Assembly: GCF_000310245.1 (NCBI RefSeq)
Contig: NC_020505.1
Span: forward strand, 496,001 to 560,000
Origin: Candidatus Sulfuricurvum sp. RIFRC-1
Lineage (GTDB): Bacteria; Campylobacterota; Campylobacteria; Campylobacterales; Sulfurimonadaceae
Reading direction: 5' to 3'
DNA: 64,000 nt
Made by a program: the position numbers and the translations under genes. Shown one piece after another: positions 17,056 to 23,970 of the stretch. The notes beneath the pieces are model-generated. The model worked only from the letters and a program-made list of their open reading frames with translations. It ran no database searches and was not told the origin of the DNA. Within the stretch, counting starts at the first letter, position 1. Every line of letters begins with the position of its first letter.

Positions 17056-17861
17056 AAATAGCCTTTATCGGAGATATCGTAGGCCGTCCGGGACGGAATA
17101 TGATTAAAGAGTATCTTTTAAAGCTCAGACGCGAACACGGAATCGATTTCGTCATCGCCAACTACGAGAACGCTTCGCACGGTTTCGGAGTAACGATGAA
17201 AAATGCCCAAGAGCTTTTGGCAATGGGGATCGACTGCATGAGCGGGGGAAACCATACGTGGGATAAAAAAGAGGTCGAACCGTTGTTGGAGAACCTGCCG
17301 ATGCTCCGCCCTCACAACTACCCCGAAGGGGTCAAGGGAACGGGGTGCCGTGTCTTTGACGTAGCGGGAGAAAAACTCGCCGTCCTCAACATCATGGGGC
17401 ATTACGGGATGCCGTACGTCGATAATGCGTTCCGATGCGCCCGCGATACCGTCGCACACCTCAAAAACGACGGGGTTGAGCATATCTTTCTCGATTTCCA
17501 TGCCGAAGCCTCCAGTGAGAAACGGGCCATGATGATGTTGCTCCAAGGCGATATTAGCGGCATCATCGGAACCCATACCCATGTGGGGAGTGATGATTTT
17601 CAGATTGCAAAAGGGACAGCCTATCTCACCGATATCGGTCTCTCAGGTTGCCGTGATAACGTCATCGGAATGGATTCAAAAGTGCCGTTGGAACGCTTTA
17701 TCACGGGCGTATCGGGACGTTTTGAAGTCCCCGAAAAATGTCGCAAAATTCTCCAAATCGCTATATTGACTCTGGATGAGGGGAAATGCACCGAAGCGTT
17801 CAAACTCAAAATATTTGATGACGGACGTGTCCATCGAACCGATGCGTGGGTGGAAGAATAA
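17052..17861 (+). CDS. ymdB: YmdB-family metallophosphoesterase (cyclic nucleotide phosphodiesterase)
   Basis: This family hydrolyses 2',3'-cyclic nucleotides (and cAMP in some members) with a di-metal centre in the cytoplasm. The 269-residue protein has the metal motifs in order: FIGDIVGRPG (5-14), ANYENASHGFG, SGGNHTWDKKE, the NIMGHYG region, FHAEASSEK and GTHTHV. All metal ligands expected for the TIGR00282 family appear to be present. The usual ANGEN signature reads ANYEN here. The start overlaps the upstream membrane-protein gene by 4 bases. A palindromic repeat follows 11 bases after the stop. Confidence 0.92.
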   Translation: MKIAFIGDIVGRPGRNMIKEYLLKLRREHGIDFVIANYENASHGFGVTMKNAQELLAMGIDCMSGGNHTWDKKEVEPLLENLPMLRPHNYPEGVKGTGCRVFDVAGEKLAVLNIMGHYGMPYVDNAFRCARDTVAHLKNDGVEHIFLDFHAEASSEKRAMMMLLQGDISGIIGTHTHVGSDDFQIAKGTAYLTDIGLSGCRDNVIGMDSKVPLERFITGVSGRFEVPEKCRKILQIAILTLDEGKCTEAFKLKIFDDGRVHRTDAWVEE

Positions 17862-17872
17862 CTATGTGATTG

Positions 17873-17935
17873 GTCATGCTGAACTTGATTCAGCATCTAA
17901 TTTATGCGTAGATACCGTATCAAGTACGGCATGAC
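17873..17935. repeat. Double-hairpin dispersed repeat, copy 1
   Basis: This 63-base inverted repeat has 26-base arms matching at 21 positions around an 11-base centre. Each arm is itself a hairpin of the form GTCAT, 5 stem bases, ACTTGAT, 5 complementary bases, ATCT. The stems are GCTGA/TCAGC in the first arm and, read from the other end, GCCGT/ACGGT in the second. It sits between ymdB and the MagIII gene. A second copy of the same design is at 47606-47660. A role as transcript end or mRNA-stability element is possible but unproven. Confidence 0.85.
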
Positions 17936-17956
17936 AAAACACCAAAGGAGCTTTTT

Positions 17957-18598
17957 ATGCAACTAACCGATTCTTTCGAACTTTTCAGTGCATTAGAGCA
18001 ATTAAAACTCTTAGAAGAGTCTCCGCCGCTGTGGTGGCCATCCTATGGAACCTTTGAAGTCGTCGTCGGTGCCATCCTCACCCAAAACACCCAATGGTCA
18101 CGGGTTCAAATCTCCCTCGATAACCTCCGTATTAAAGAACTTCTCTCCCTCCATCTCCTAGCCCATTGTGACGTTGATGAGCTGATGGAGCTGATCCGTC
18201 CCAGCGGTCTGTTCAAAGCCAAAGCCCAAACCCTGATCCGCCTCTCACAATCTATCTGTGATGATTTCGGCGACTTCGAAACTTTTGCCCTCAGTGTCGA
18301 TAGAGAGTGGCTCTTGTCACAAAAAGGGATCGGACCTGAGACGGCAGATTCTATCCTCTGCTACGCCTGCGCCCGTCCCGCGATGGTCGTGGACAGCTAC
18401 ACGGCACGGCTGTTAAATGCGTTCGGATATGAGTTCGAGAGTTACGATGAGTTGCAGGAGTGGTGCGAAGCGGGGGTGAGAGGCTATTTCGATACCGTAC
18501 AGCTCCCTGCCGCATTTGCGCGGTTTCATGGGATGATTGTGGAGTATGTGAAGAGGAATAGTAAGGGGAAGCAGGTAAATGTTGAGCTGATATACTGA
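17957..18598 (+). CDS. magIII: 3-methyladenine DNA glycosylase MagIII (endonuclease III superfamily)
   Basis: The enzyme excises alkylated purines such as 3-methyladenine. The 213-residue protein has the helix-hairpin-helix GPD fold: LTQNTQW near residue 40, the HhH segment QKGIGPETADSILCYA, and the catalytic aspartate in MVVDSYTAR. The four cysteines of the endonuclease III iron-sulphur cluster are absent at the C-terminus. That absence and the CYACA and ARFHGMIVEY motifs match what I remember of Helicobacter pylori MagIII rather than true Nth. An AAAGGAG ribosome site precedes the ATG. It stands alone after the repeat. Confidence 0.88.
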   Translation: MQLTDSFELFSALEQLKLLEESPPLWWPSYGTFEVVVGAILTQNTQWSRVQISLDNLRIKELLSLHLLAHCDVDELMELIRPSGLFKAKAQTLIRLSQSICDDFGDFETFALSVDREWLLSQKGIGPETADSILCYACARPAMVVDSYTARLLNAFGYEFESYDELQEWCEAGVRGYFDTVQLPAAFARFHGMIVEYVKRNSKGKQVNVELIY

Positions 18599-18646
18599 TT
18601 GTAAAAAATAATATCTTTTGTTTTTAAAAATTAAGATAAAAATAGA

Positions 18647-18652
18647 TACAAT
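18647..18652 (+). promoter_or_regulatory. Candidate -10 box of lipoprotein gene
   Basis: TACAAT lies 28 bases upstream of the TTG start of the lipoprotein gene, in a very AT-rich 82-base gap. An AAGGAA ribosome site follows at about 18671. No good -35 box is visible. Confidence 0.4.
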
Positions 18653-18680
18653 TAATTTTTATTAAAATAAAAGGAATATA

Positions 18681-19079
18681 TTGAAGAAAGTTATTATAAT
18701 CGGGGCGGCATCATTTTTACTAATTACTGGTTGTGCATCAAGACCACCAAATACGATGTCGACATACATGCCAGGTGATTCAGAAAGAAGTTGTGCATCA
18801 CTAATGCATGAAATGAGTAATATTGAAAACGAGATGAACAGAAAATGGGGAGAACGAAATCAACAGATTGGTACTAATGTAGCTCTTGGAGTAGCTGGAG
18901 CTTTTCTTATTGTTCCTTGGTTTTTTATGGATATGTCCGGTGCAGAGAGAACTGAATGGGAATCATATAAAAAACGGTTTGATTATTTAGGGGTTTTATT
19001 GGCAGATAAAAAATGCTCTCCACATAAAAGTATTGTTGCTGACAACAATATAAGTGTTCAAAAAGAAGAAGTAAAATAA
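18681..19079 (+). CDS. Small lipoprotein of unknown function
   Basis: The 132-residue protein has a short signal peptide with the lipobox ITGC (Cys 18), so it should be a membrane-anchored lipoprotein. The mature part contains two further cysteines (in ERSCASLM and DKKCSPHK), a charged helical stretch and a hydrophobic segment near residues 66-84 (VALGVAGAFLIVPWFFMDM). I recognise no family. The start is a TTG preceded by AAGGAA at suitable spacing. The region is more AT-rich than its neighbours and may have been acquired. It is not in an obvious operon. Confidence 0.7.
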   Translation: MKKVIIIGAASFLLITGCASRPPNTMSTYMPGDSERSCASLMHEMSNIENEMNRKWGERNQQIGTNVALGVAGAFLIVPWFFMDMSGAERTEWESYKKRFDYLGVLLADKKCSPHKSIVADNNISVQKEEVK

Positions 19080-19130
19080 TAGTTCTTTTCTCATTCCTTG
19101 TGCGCACTTTCTAAGTGGGAATGCAGACTT

Positions 19131-19322
19131 CTAAAACACCTCTTTAACCCGTCCCACTTCCCCGCTCATAAGACGCACTTTAATCCCGTGCGGATGGTTC
19201 GGGGATTTAGTGAGGATGTCACGGACAACTCCCTCTGTTAATCTATCTGTCGATCGGTCCTCTTTGAGGACGATGCTTACCCGTTTACCCGACATAATAT
19301 TTTTACGCTCTTTGCCGTCCAT
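19131..19322 (-). CDS. ywbE: YwbE-family small protein (DUF2196)
   Basis: The 63-residue form matches Bacillus YwbE along its whole length, with the conserved GVVRDILTKSPNHPHGIKV block followed by GEVGRVKEVF. The function is not established. A longer frame begins at 19391 in an ATGA overlap with the HEPN gene. I prefer ATG 19322 because homologues have this length and an AGGG site precedes it, but the long form (86 residues) cannot be excluded. It is the third gene of a minus-strand run with the MNT and HEPN genes. Confidence 0.85.
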   Translation of the reverse strand: MDGKERKNIMSGKRVSIVLKEDRSTDRLTEGVVRDILTKSPNHPHGIKVRLMSGEVGRVKEVF

Positions 19323-19387
19323 AGTTGACCCTTGCTCTTTGTTTTTATATATACTTGCAGTAGATTGAGAAAAATCGTATTCGTCTC

Positions 19388-19777
19388 TCATTGTCCGATT
19401 TTTTGTTTTGTTTGTAGGTAGATTGTTTTAGCAAATTCGTAAAACTCTTTTGCCTCTTCGACGGTTGGTTTACCGTTAGGCATCAATCCAAAATCTCCGG
19501 GATAGCGGGATTCGATATAGAGTTCATCGAGAGTATGAAAGAGATCGGTATCGTCGCATACCAATTCTGATTTGTTGAGATCGAAGAGTTTATTGAGCGA
19601 ATGGATCTTAGGGATATTCTCACCGTTTTCTTCCATAAGTGCTTTAAAAGTTTTTTCGATGGCTTGCTGAGAATGGAATGCGACGAGATGGGTTAGATGA
19701 GGTTGCGAAAGGATTTGTTCGATAACGTCGAGATCATCAGAAGCAGCTTGGAGCCATGCTTGGCTAAGCCGATTCAT
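19388..19777 (-). CDS. HEPN-domain protein of an MNT/HEPN pair
   Basis: HEPN proteins paired with minimal nucleotidyltransferases usually act as RNase toxins or their relatives. The 129-residue protein carries the family core FHSQQAIEKTFKAL (35-48) and YIESRYPGDF near residue 90. The RX4-6H RNase motif is not present: no histidine follows Arg 91 at the required distance. It could therefore be a non-catalytic member, or use other residues. It overlaps the MNT gene by 14 bases and is read after it, which supports a functional pair. Confidence 0.85.
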   Translation of the reverse strand: MNRLSQAWLQAASDDLDVIEQILSQPHLTHLVAFHSQQAIEKTFKALMEENGENIPKIHSLNKLFDLNKSELVCDDTDLFHTLDELYIESRYPGDFGLMPNGKPTVEEAKEFYEFAKTIYLQTKQKIGQ

Positions 19778-20105
19778 AGAGCTTGATACCTTTGGTCGTG
19801 ATCTCTCTCGAAAAAGAGCTATTGAGGGCGATAAATTCTCGGTGCATTGCTTTGGTATGAACGATCAAATCGGTGGGATGTGCACGCACAATACTCTCTA
19901 ACGCTTTCGCAACTTTGAGATAAATTTGGTTTTTTTCGCCCCAATTTTGAGGGATAAACTCATCGTCGGTAACAACATACAAATCAATATCACTGTTTTC
20001 GGTCGGTTCACCATACGCATAGCTTCCAAATAGGACTATTTGCATGGGATTGAGCGGAGTGAGTTGGTAGATGATTTGATCTTTTAGTATGTTGTTTAAC
20101 TTCAT
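19764..20105 (-). CDS. MNT-type nucleotidyltransferase (antitoxin partner of HEPN)
   Basis: In known MntA-HepT systems this enzyme neutralises the HEPN partner by AMPylation. The 113-residue protein has the complete nucleotidyltransferase signature GSYAYGEPTENSDIDL (residues 28-43), plus a later aspartate in PTDLIVH that can serve as third metal ligand. A frame extends upstream to 20147. I choose ATG 20105 because a TATAAT box (20112-20117, minus) ends six bases before it and leaves no room for transcription of the extension. No ribosome site is visible, so the transcript may be leaderless. Confidence 0.85.
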   Translation of the reverse strand: MKLNNILKDQIIYQLTPLNPMQIVLFGSYAYGEPTENSDIDLYVVTDDEFIPQNWGEKNQIYLKVAKALESIVRAHPTDLIVHTKAMHREFIALNSSFSREITTKGIKLYESA

Positions 20106-20111
20106 GGGAAG

Positions 20112-20117
20112 ATTATA
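20112..20117 (-). promoter_or_regulatory. -10 box giving a likely leaderless MNT transcript
   Basis: The minus strand reads TATAAT, then six bases (CTTCCC), then the MNT start codon. Transcription normally starts 6-8 bases after this box, so the message would begin at or next to the ATG. No Shine-Dalgarno sequence is present. Confidence 0.55.
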
Positions 20118-20219
20118 ACAGATTTTTGATTTCTCTCGCTTTGGCATAATTTATATAAACGGTATGTGAACCGTAAAAGCGTTATAATTCCGTATCTATT
20201 TACAATTTCAGGAGAATCA

Positions 20220-20351
20220 ATGATTCGTTTTACAATGCTTTCAATCATCACCATTTTAATGTTGAGCGGGTGCACGGCTAAAGAATTTAGCGATGGTGTC
20301 AGTGATGGTGTGGATGATGTTAAGCGTGTAATTCGCGGGACCAATAACTAA
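20220..20351 (+). CDS. Very small lipoprotein, entericidin-like in architecture
   Basis: The 43-residue product has a signal peptide and lipobox LSGC (Cys 17), leaving a mature lipopeptide of only about 27 residues with the pattern SDGVSDGVDDVKR. This resembles entericidin-type small lipoproteins in architecture, but I cannot assign a function. ATG 20220 has a GGAGA site at 20211 and is preferred to the upstream ATG at 20166. A TATAAT sequence lies near 20182, upstream. It is divergent from the MNT gene. Confidence 0.75.
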   Translation: MIRFTMLSIITILMLSGCTAKEFSDGVSDGVDDVKRVIRGTNN

Positions 20352-20364
20352 TCCCGCATCCTCT

Positions 20365-20724
20365 TTAGCACGCCAATACTTCGATAATGTCTACACCCTT
20401 AGGTACGAGACACAAAAAACTATACGTGTCATCTCCGAGGGTCTCATAACTGTGCGCTACCCCAGCAGGGATCAGCAACACATCTCCCGCTCCCGCTTCA
20501 ATCGTTTTATCTCCGATCACTACACGTGCGCGACCGCTTAGGACGTACTGTTCATGTTCAACACTGTTGGTATGCAGAGGCATATGACCTCCTGCGGCGA
20601 TGGTAAAGTTACGCATGGCAAATGTGGGGGATTCATCGGGTGAGAGGAGCATTTTCATACTTACCCCTTTGCCCGCTTTTTGGGGAGTTGCTTCGATGGT
20701 GTCGATGTGTTTGTGTAAGAACAT
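20365..20724 (-). CDS. Single-domain cupin protein
   Basis: The 119-residue protein is one cupin beta-barrel. Cupin motif 1 is present as GGHMPLHTNSVEHEQYVLSG, with His 51, His 57 and Glu 58 as plausible metal ligands, and motif 2 as AGDVLLIPAGVAHSYE. Such small cupins bind a divalent metal or a small ligand; the substrate cannot be read from sequence. GAGG precedes the ATG. It is a single gene between two short unrelated ones. Confidence 0.85.
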   Translation of the reverse strand: MFLHKHIDTIEATPQKAGKGVSMKMLLSPDESPTFAMRNFTIAAGGHMPLHTNSVEHEQYVLSGRARVVIGDKTIEAGAGDVLLIPAGVAHSYETLGDDTYSFLCLVPKGVDIIEVLAC

Positions 20725-20781
20725 AAGTGCCTCGTAATGGTTGATTACGTAAGGGTATCGTAGAATTGTTTTAGGGGAGTT

Positions 20782-20814
20782 AAAAAAAAGAACCTCCGCT
20801 TACGCGCGAAGGTT
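20782..20814 (-). terminator. Rho-independent terminator overlapping a stop codon
   Basis: On the minus strand an imperfect hairpin (AACCT / AGGTT outer stem with an inner CGC / GCG pairing, 20791-20814) is followed by eight T residues. The stop codon of the small gene at 20800-20985 lies inside the hairpin, so termination is placed at the very end of the coding sequence. It also shields the downstream cupin gene from read-through. Confidence 0.75.
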
Positions 20815-20985
20815 TAACCATGATGGAGGATTGTCGAAACTGAGTTCACTTTCGTGCCAGTCGGTCTTTTCGCCGTTACGTGCGTGCAGTTGTCCGCCGA
20901 TAAGGGTGTACTGCAATCCTGTGACGTTGCTGGTAAGCTTTTTACCTTCTTTTAATGCTTCTAAAACGGCTTCTTTGCTTTCCAT
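20800..20985 (-). CDS. Small conserved hypothetical protein
   Basis: The 61-residue product starts MESKEAVLEALKEGKKL and has a tail rich in aromatic residues (TDWHESELSF, PPSWLNL). No signal peptide or membrane segment is visible. I do not recognise a domain. ATG 20985 is preceded by an AAAGGAAC ribosome site, so I reject the 11-residue upstream extension. A terminator hairpin overlaps its stop codon, so it is transcribed as a single small unit. Confidence 0.6.
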   Translation of the reverse strand: MESKEAVLEALKEGKKLTSNVTGLQYTLIGGQLHARNGEKTDWHESELSFDNPPSWLNLRA

Positions 20986-21086
20986 GGGTGTTCCTTTTAA
21001 ATCGGCTCGGAAAAACACCTATCAGTGTCTTAGTAAAATGATTTAGTAGATGGGCTTTGTTTGGATTAATGATATCAGTTAATAGT

Positions 21087-21104
21087 GGGCAGAAAAATCT
21101 GCCC
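21087..21104 (-). terminator. Stem-loop downstream of cspA
   Basis: A perfect 7-base stem (GGGCAGA / TCTGCCC) with a four-base loop lies 11 bases beyond the cspA stop. No clear U-run follows on the minus strand, so it may act as an RNA 3'-end stabiliser rather than a strong intrinsic terminator. Confidence 0.5.
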
Positions 21105-21115
21105 GGAGGAAGAAG

Positions 21116-21334
21116 TTACAGTGCAGTAACGTTTTCTGCTTGTGGACCTTTTTCACCTTGACCTACAGTGTAAGTCACTTTTTGACCTTCGTCAAGAGAA
21201 ACACGGCCATAACCAGTGCTGTTGATTTGACGGAAATGTACGAATACATCTTTCCCGCCGTTATCTTGTTGGATAAATCCAAAACCTTTTTCGCTGTTGA
21301 ACCATTTAACTGTTCCGTTTAGTACTTCTGCCAT
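21116..21334 (-). CDS. cspA: Cold-shock protein (CspA family)
   Basis: This 72-residue single cold-shock domain binds single-stranded RNA and DNA and acts as an RNA chaperone. RNP1 (KGFGFIQQ) and RNP2 (DVFVHF) motifs are intact and the domain fills the whole protein. A promoter at 21487-21515 (minus) predicts an unusually long leader of about 145 bases, as in temperature-regulated cspA messages. It is transcribed alone after dnaX. Homologues are also expressed constitutively in many bacteria, so cold induction is only inferred. Confidence 0.95.
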   Translation of the reverse strand: MAEVLNGTVKWFNSEKGFGFIQQDNGGKDVFVHFRQINSTGYGRVSLDEGQKVTYTVGQGEKGPQAENVTAL

Positions 21335-21480
21335 AATAGACCCTTTTTGTTGTTATACACTTCGTTGCCGAGGTGGTCGAAAATATAAAGTGGAGTATTC
21401 TTATGGTAGATCGTACTGTTAACTAAAAGGTCTTCAATAAAAAGCAAACCAAAGATGAAACTCTAAATCATCTTTCTATA
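21335..21480 (-). promoter_or_regulatory. Long 5' leader of cspA
   Basis: The predicted cspA transcript has about 145 untranslated bases. It contains an 8-base-pair hairpin (AAAGATGA with TCATCTTT, plus-strand 21451-21475). Long structured leaders of this size control cold-induced translation in E. coli cspA. The same role here is inference from length and gene identity. Confidence 0.45.
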
Positions 21481-21486
21481 GAGAGT

Positions 21487-21515
21487 ATTGTAGCTGAAAA
21501 AAAACTTAATAGCAA
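21487..21515 (-). promoter_or_regulatory. cspA promoter
   Basis: On the minus strand TTGCTA (21510-21515) and TACAAT (21487-21492) are 17 bases apart, a good sigma-70 layout, in the gap just after the dnaX stop. The start of transcription is expected near 21480. Confidence 0.6.
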
Positions 21516-21524
21516 GGAAAAATG

Positions 21525-23165
21525 TTAAACTTTAGATTGGACGGTGATTTTCGTCGCTTCGAAGAGTTCTGCCGCTTTTTGGATCATTGGCTCTTTGAGT
21601 ACATCACTGCCGTCAAACTCTTTGACACTGCTCTCATCGCATTGACTGACACAGCTTCCAACCCCTATTTCGGCATCTTCAACCATCGAAGCGGGCTCGG
21701 GGAAATTCTCTTCACTCTGGGTATCAACGCTAATAGGTGTCTCAGCTTCAGGAGGTGGTGGAGGGGCGAGTTCTTCCGAAGTTTTAGTACACCCCTGAGA
21801 TTTGATCTGTGTATCGATACCGTAGATCTCTCTTACAAATTGGCGGATGATTCCAAAACTGTTTTTGAGAAGTTCTTTATCCTCACCCTCTGCACAGCTT
21901 TCCCATGTAAGGGTATCATTGTCGAAGGATAGGAATGTAACATTGTTCTTAAAACAGATTCCAAGCTCGGCACTTCGGTCACTGATCCGCTCACACAGTT
22001 GCTCGTAAGGGGATTTTACCGCAGGCGGTGTCGGGGTGACGTGGATGGTCGGTGCTTCACTCACACTTACGGCAACCGAAGCTTTTGCAGGTGCGTGGGA
22101 TACGCGCGATTCGAGAGATTCAATCATCTCATCGATCTCTTTGATCTTGAGGGCTTCGATCATTTTAAAGAGGACAAGGCTCACGACAAATCCGCCGTCT
22201 GCGTTGATCGCGAAAAGGGTTTTTGCATCGCTGAGGATTCGGAAAAAACGTTCGATCACGAGGGGGCTGAAACGGTGATCCCCCTCATACAAACGCTCTT
22301 TGAGGTAAGCGATCAGTTCATCGATCACCATTTCTGACTCATACGCTTCGAGTTCTTGGAGCATTTGTATCAATGTCGTGCGGTCTTTGGCGAAAATGGC
22401 ATCAAAAAGACGGCTGATATAATCGGGATCGAGAAGCCCCAGCATATCGGCAATGGTTTTGACATCCACAAACCCTTTGGAGTAGATGATTGCCTGATCC
22501 ATGAGGGTAAGGGTATCGCGTAGGCTTCCTGAACCGCTGCGCGCCAAAATATCGAGGGCTTCGGCTTGGTACTCGATATTCTCCAAATGGAGGATGTGGC
22601 TGAGATGGTGGACGATGTTCGGGTGGCTGATCCGTTTGAACCGAAAATGCTGTGTACGGCTCAAAATGGTCGGCGGAAGTTTGAGCGGATCGGTGGTTGC
22701 CAAAATAAATTTGACGTATTCCGGCGGCTCTTCGAGGGTTTTGAGGAGGGCATTGTGCGCCTCTTTGGTGAGCATGTGCACTTCATCAATGATAAAAATC
22801 TTGACCTTGGCGCTGGCAGGACGGTATTTGGTATGTTCGATCAGATCGCGGATATCATCGATTTTACGGCTGGAAGCGGCGTCCATCTCAATGATGTCGA
22901 TATGACGACCCTCGTTTGCCATCACACAGTGGCTGCACACGTCACACGGAGCCGAAGTCGGGCCGTTCTCACAAATGAGTGATTTAGCAAAAATCCGTGC
23001 GGTAGAAGTTTTACCCGATCCGCGTAAACCTGAGAACAGATAGGCGTGAGAGAGCCGCCCCGAATCGAGGGCCAGAGAGAGGGTTTGGGAAATACTCTCT
23101 TGCCCGATGAGCTCTTCGAAACGTCGAGGACGGTATTTGAGTGCAAGTACTTCGGATGTGCCCAA
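21525..23165 (-). CDS. dnaX: DNA polymerase III subunit gamma/tau
   Basis: DnaX is the AAA+ motor of the clamp loader of the replicative polymerase. The 546-residue protein has the P-loop GLRGSGKTS at 46-54, the zinc-binding cysteines of CENGPTSAPCDVCSHC, the DEVH box and the sensor SRTQHF region. A proline-rich linker leads to a C-terminal tail. I saw no A-run slippery site as in E. coli, so one product is expected. It follows murI by 57 bases and is followed by the cspA promoter. Confidence 0.95.
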   Translation of the reverse strand: MGTSEVLALKYRPRRFEELIGQESISQTLSLALDSGRLSHAYLFSGLRGSGKTSTARIFAKSLICENGPTSAPCDVCSHCVMANEGRHIDIIEMDAASSRKIDDIRDLIEHTKYRPASAKVKIFIIDEVHMLTKEAHNALLKTLEEPPEYVKFILATTDPLKLPPTILSRTQHFRFKRISHPNIVHHLSHILHLENIEYQAEALDILARSGSGSLRDTLTLMDQAIIYSKGFVDVKTIADMLGLLDPDYISRLFDAIFAKDRTTLIQMLQELEAYESEMVIDELIAYLKERLYEGDHRFSPLVIERFFRILSDAKTLFAINADGGFVVSLVLFKMIEALKIKEIDEMIESLESRVSHAPAKASVAVSVSEAPTIHVTPTPPAVKSPYEQLCERISDRSAELGICFKNNVTFLSFDNDTLTWESCAEGEDKELLKNSFGIIRQFVREIYGIDTQIKSQGCTKTSEELAPPPPPEAETPISVDTQSEENFPEPASMVEDAEIGVGSCVSQCDESSVKEFDGSDVLKEPMIQKAAELFEATKITVQSKV

Positions 23166-23222
23166 TTGAGACCTCTTTGCTTTTGAGTAAGTGAGTTTAC
23201 CGTGGTTACGATAAATTTTAGA

Positions 23223-23969
23223 TTACAGTGACAGCCACTCTTTGGCAACGCGGCGAAGCCCTTCGGGATTTTCGGAGGCAAAAAATTTGAGGCTGGTTTC
23301 CTCAAATCGTTTCGTAAAATCGTAATGGCTCTCTAAATATTCGACGATCGCTTCACCCGAGTGGATAAGGGTGCTTTTCCCTTCGAAATAGTTGTTAATC
23401 GCAGTAGCAACGAGTGGAAAATGGGTGCATCCAAGGATAACCGCATCGGGTCTTTTGTTTAATGAACCGAAATAATGATGCAATGCGCTTTGGAGTACTT
23501 CACCCTCATAGAGTCCTTCTTCGACGATAGGAACCAGTAACGAAGTTGCAATAGCGCTGAGATTTTGGTATCCGAGCTTACGAAGCCCTTTTTCATAGGC
23601 TCCCGATTTGACGGTCGCTTTGGTGCCGAGAATCAGAATATTGGCATCGGTTGAGGGGATGGCGTTTTTGAGTGCCAACACTCCCGGATCGACCACTCCG
23701 ATTACGTCACAGTCACTGTGCTCTCTCATCTCATCAAGGGCATAAGCACTGACGGTATTACATGCAGTGATCAACAGATCGATTTCAAAGTTTTTGAAAA
23801 ATTCGAGGGCTTCGAGGGAGTAGCGGATGATAGTGTTTTGATCTTTGACGCCGTAGGGGACGCGGGCAGTATCGCCGAAGTAGATAATCTCTTCAAAGAG
23901 TTTATGCTCCAACAACGATTTGACGACGCTTAATCCTCCGACACCGCTATCAAAGACGCCGACTCTCAT
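23223..23969 (-). CDS. murI: Glutamate racemase
   Basis: MurI supplies D-glutamate for peptidoglycan. The 248-residue protein has the N-terminal DSGVGG (7-12) motif and the two catalytic cysteines, Cys 70 in ITACNT and Cys 181 in LGCTHFPL. Length is typical. Its start lies one base from the rho stop on the same strand, so the two are probably cotranscribed. The murI-rho association is also seen in other Campylobacterota, as far as I recall. Confidence 0.95.
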   Translation of the reverse strand: MRVGVFDSGVGGLSVVKSLLEHKLFEEIIYFGDTARVPYGVKDQNTIIRYSLEALEFFKNFEIDLLITACNTVSAYALDEMREHSDCDVIGVVDPGVLALKNAIPSTDANILILGTKATVKSGAYEKGLRKLGYQNLSAIATSLLVPIVEEGLYEGEVLQSALHHYFGSLNKRPDAVILGCTHFPLVATAINNYFEGKSTLIHSGEAIVEYLESHYDFTKRFEETSLKFFASENPEGLRRVAKEWLSL

Positions 23970-23970
23970 C

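Noticed and set aside
17957-18598. Endonuclease III (Nth)
   Set aside because: The four cluster cysteines at the C-terminus are missing and the motifs match MagIII better.
19131-20147. CRISPR-like or phage-defence island around the MNT/HEPN genes
   Set aside because: No regularly spaced repeats, no cas genes and no other defence genes are nearby; the pair alone is a common toxin-antitoxin arrangement.
21525-23165. Programmed frameshift in dnaX
   Set aside because: I looked for an A-run slippery heptamer and a following hairpin in the coding strand and found none, so only one product is predicted.
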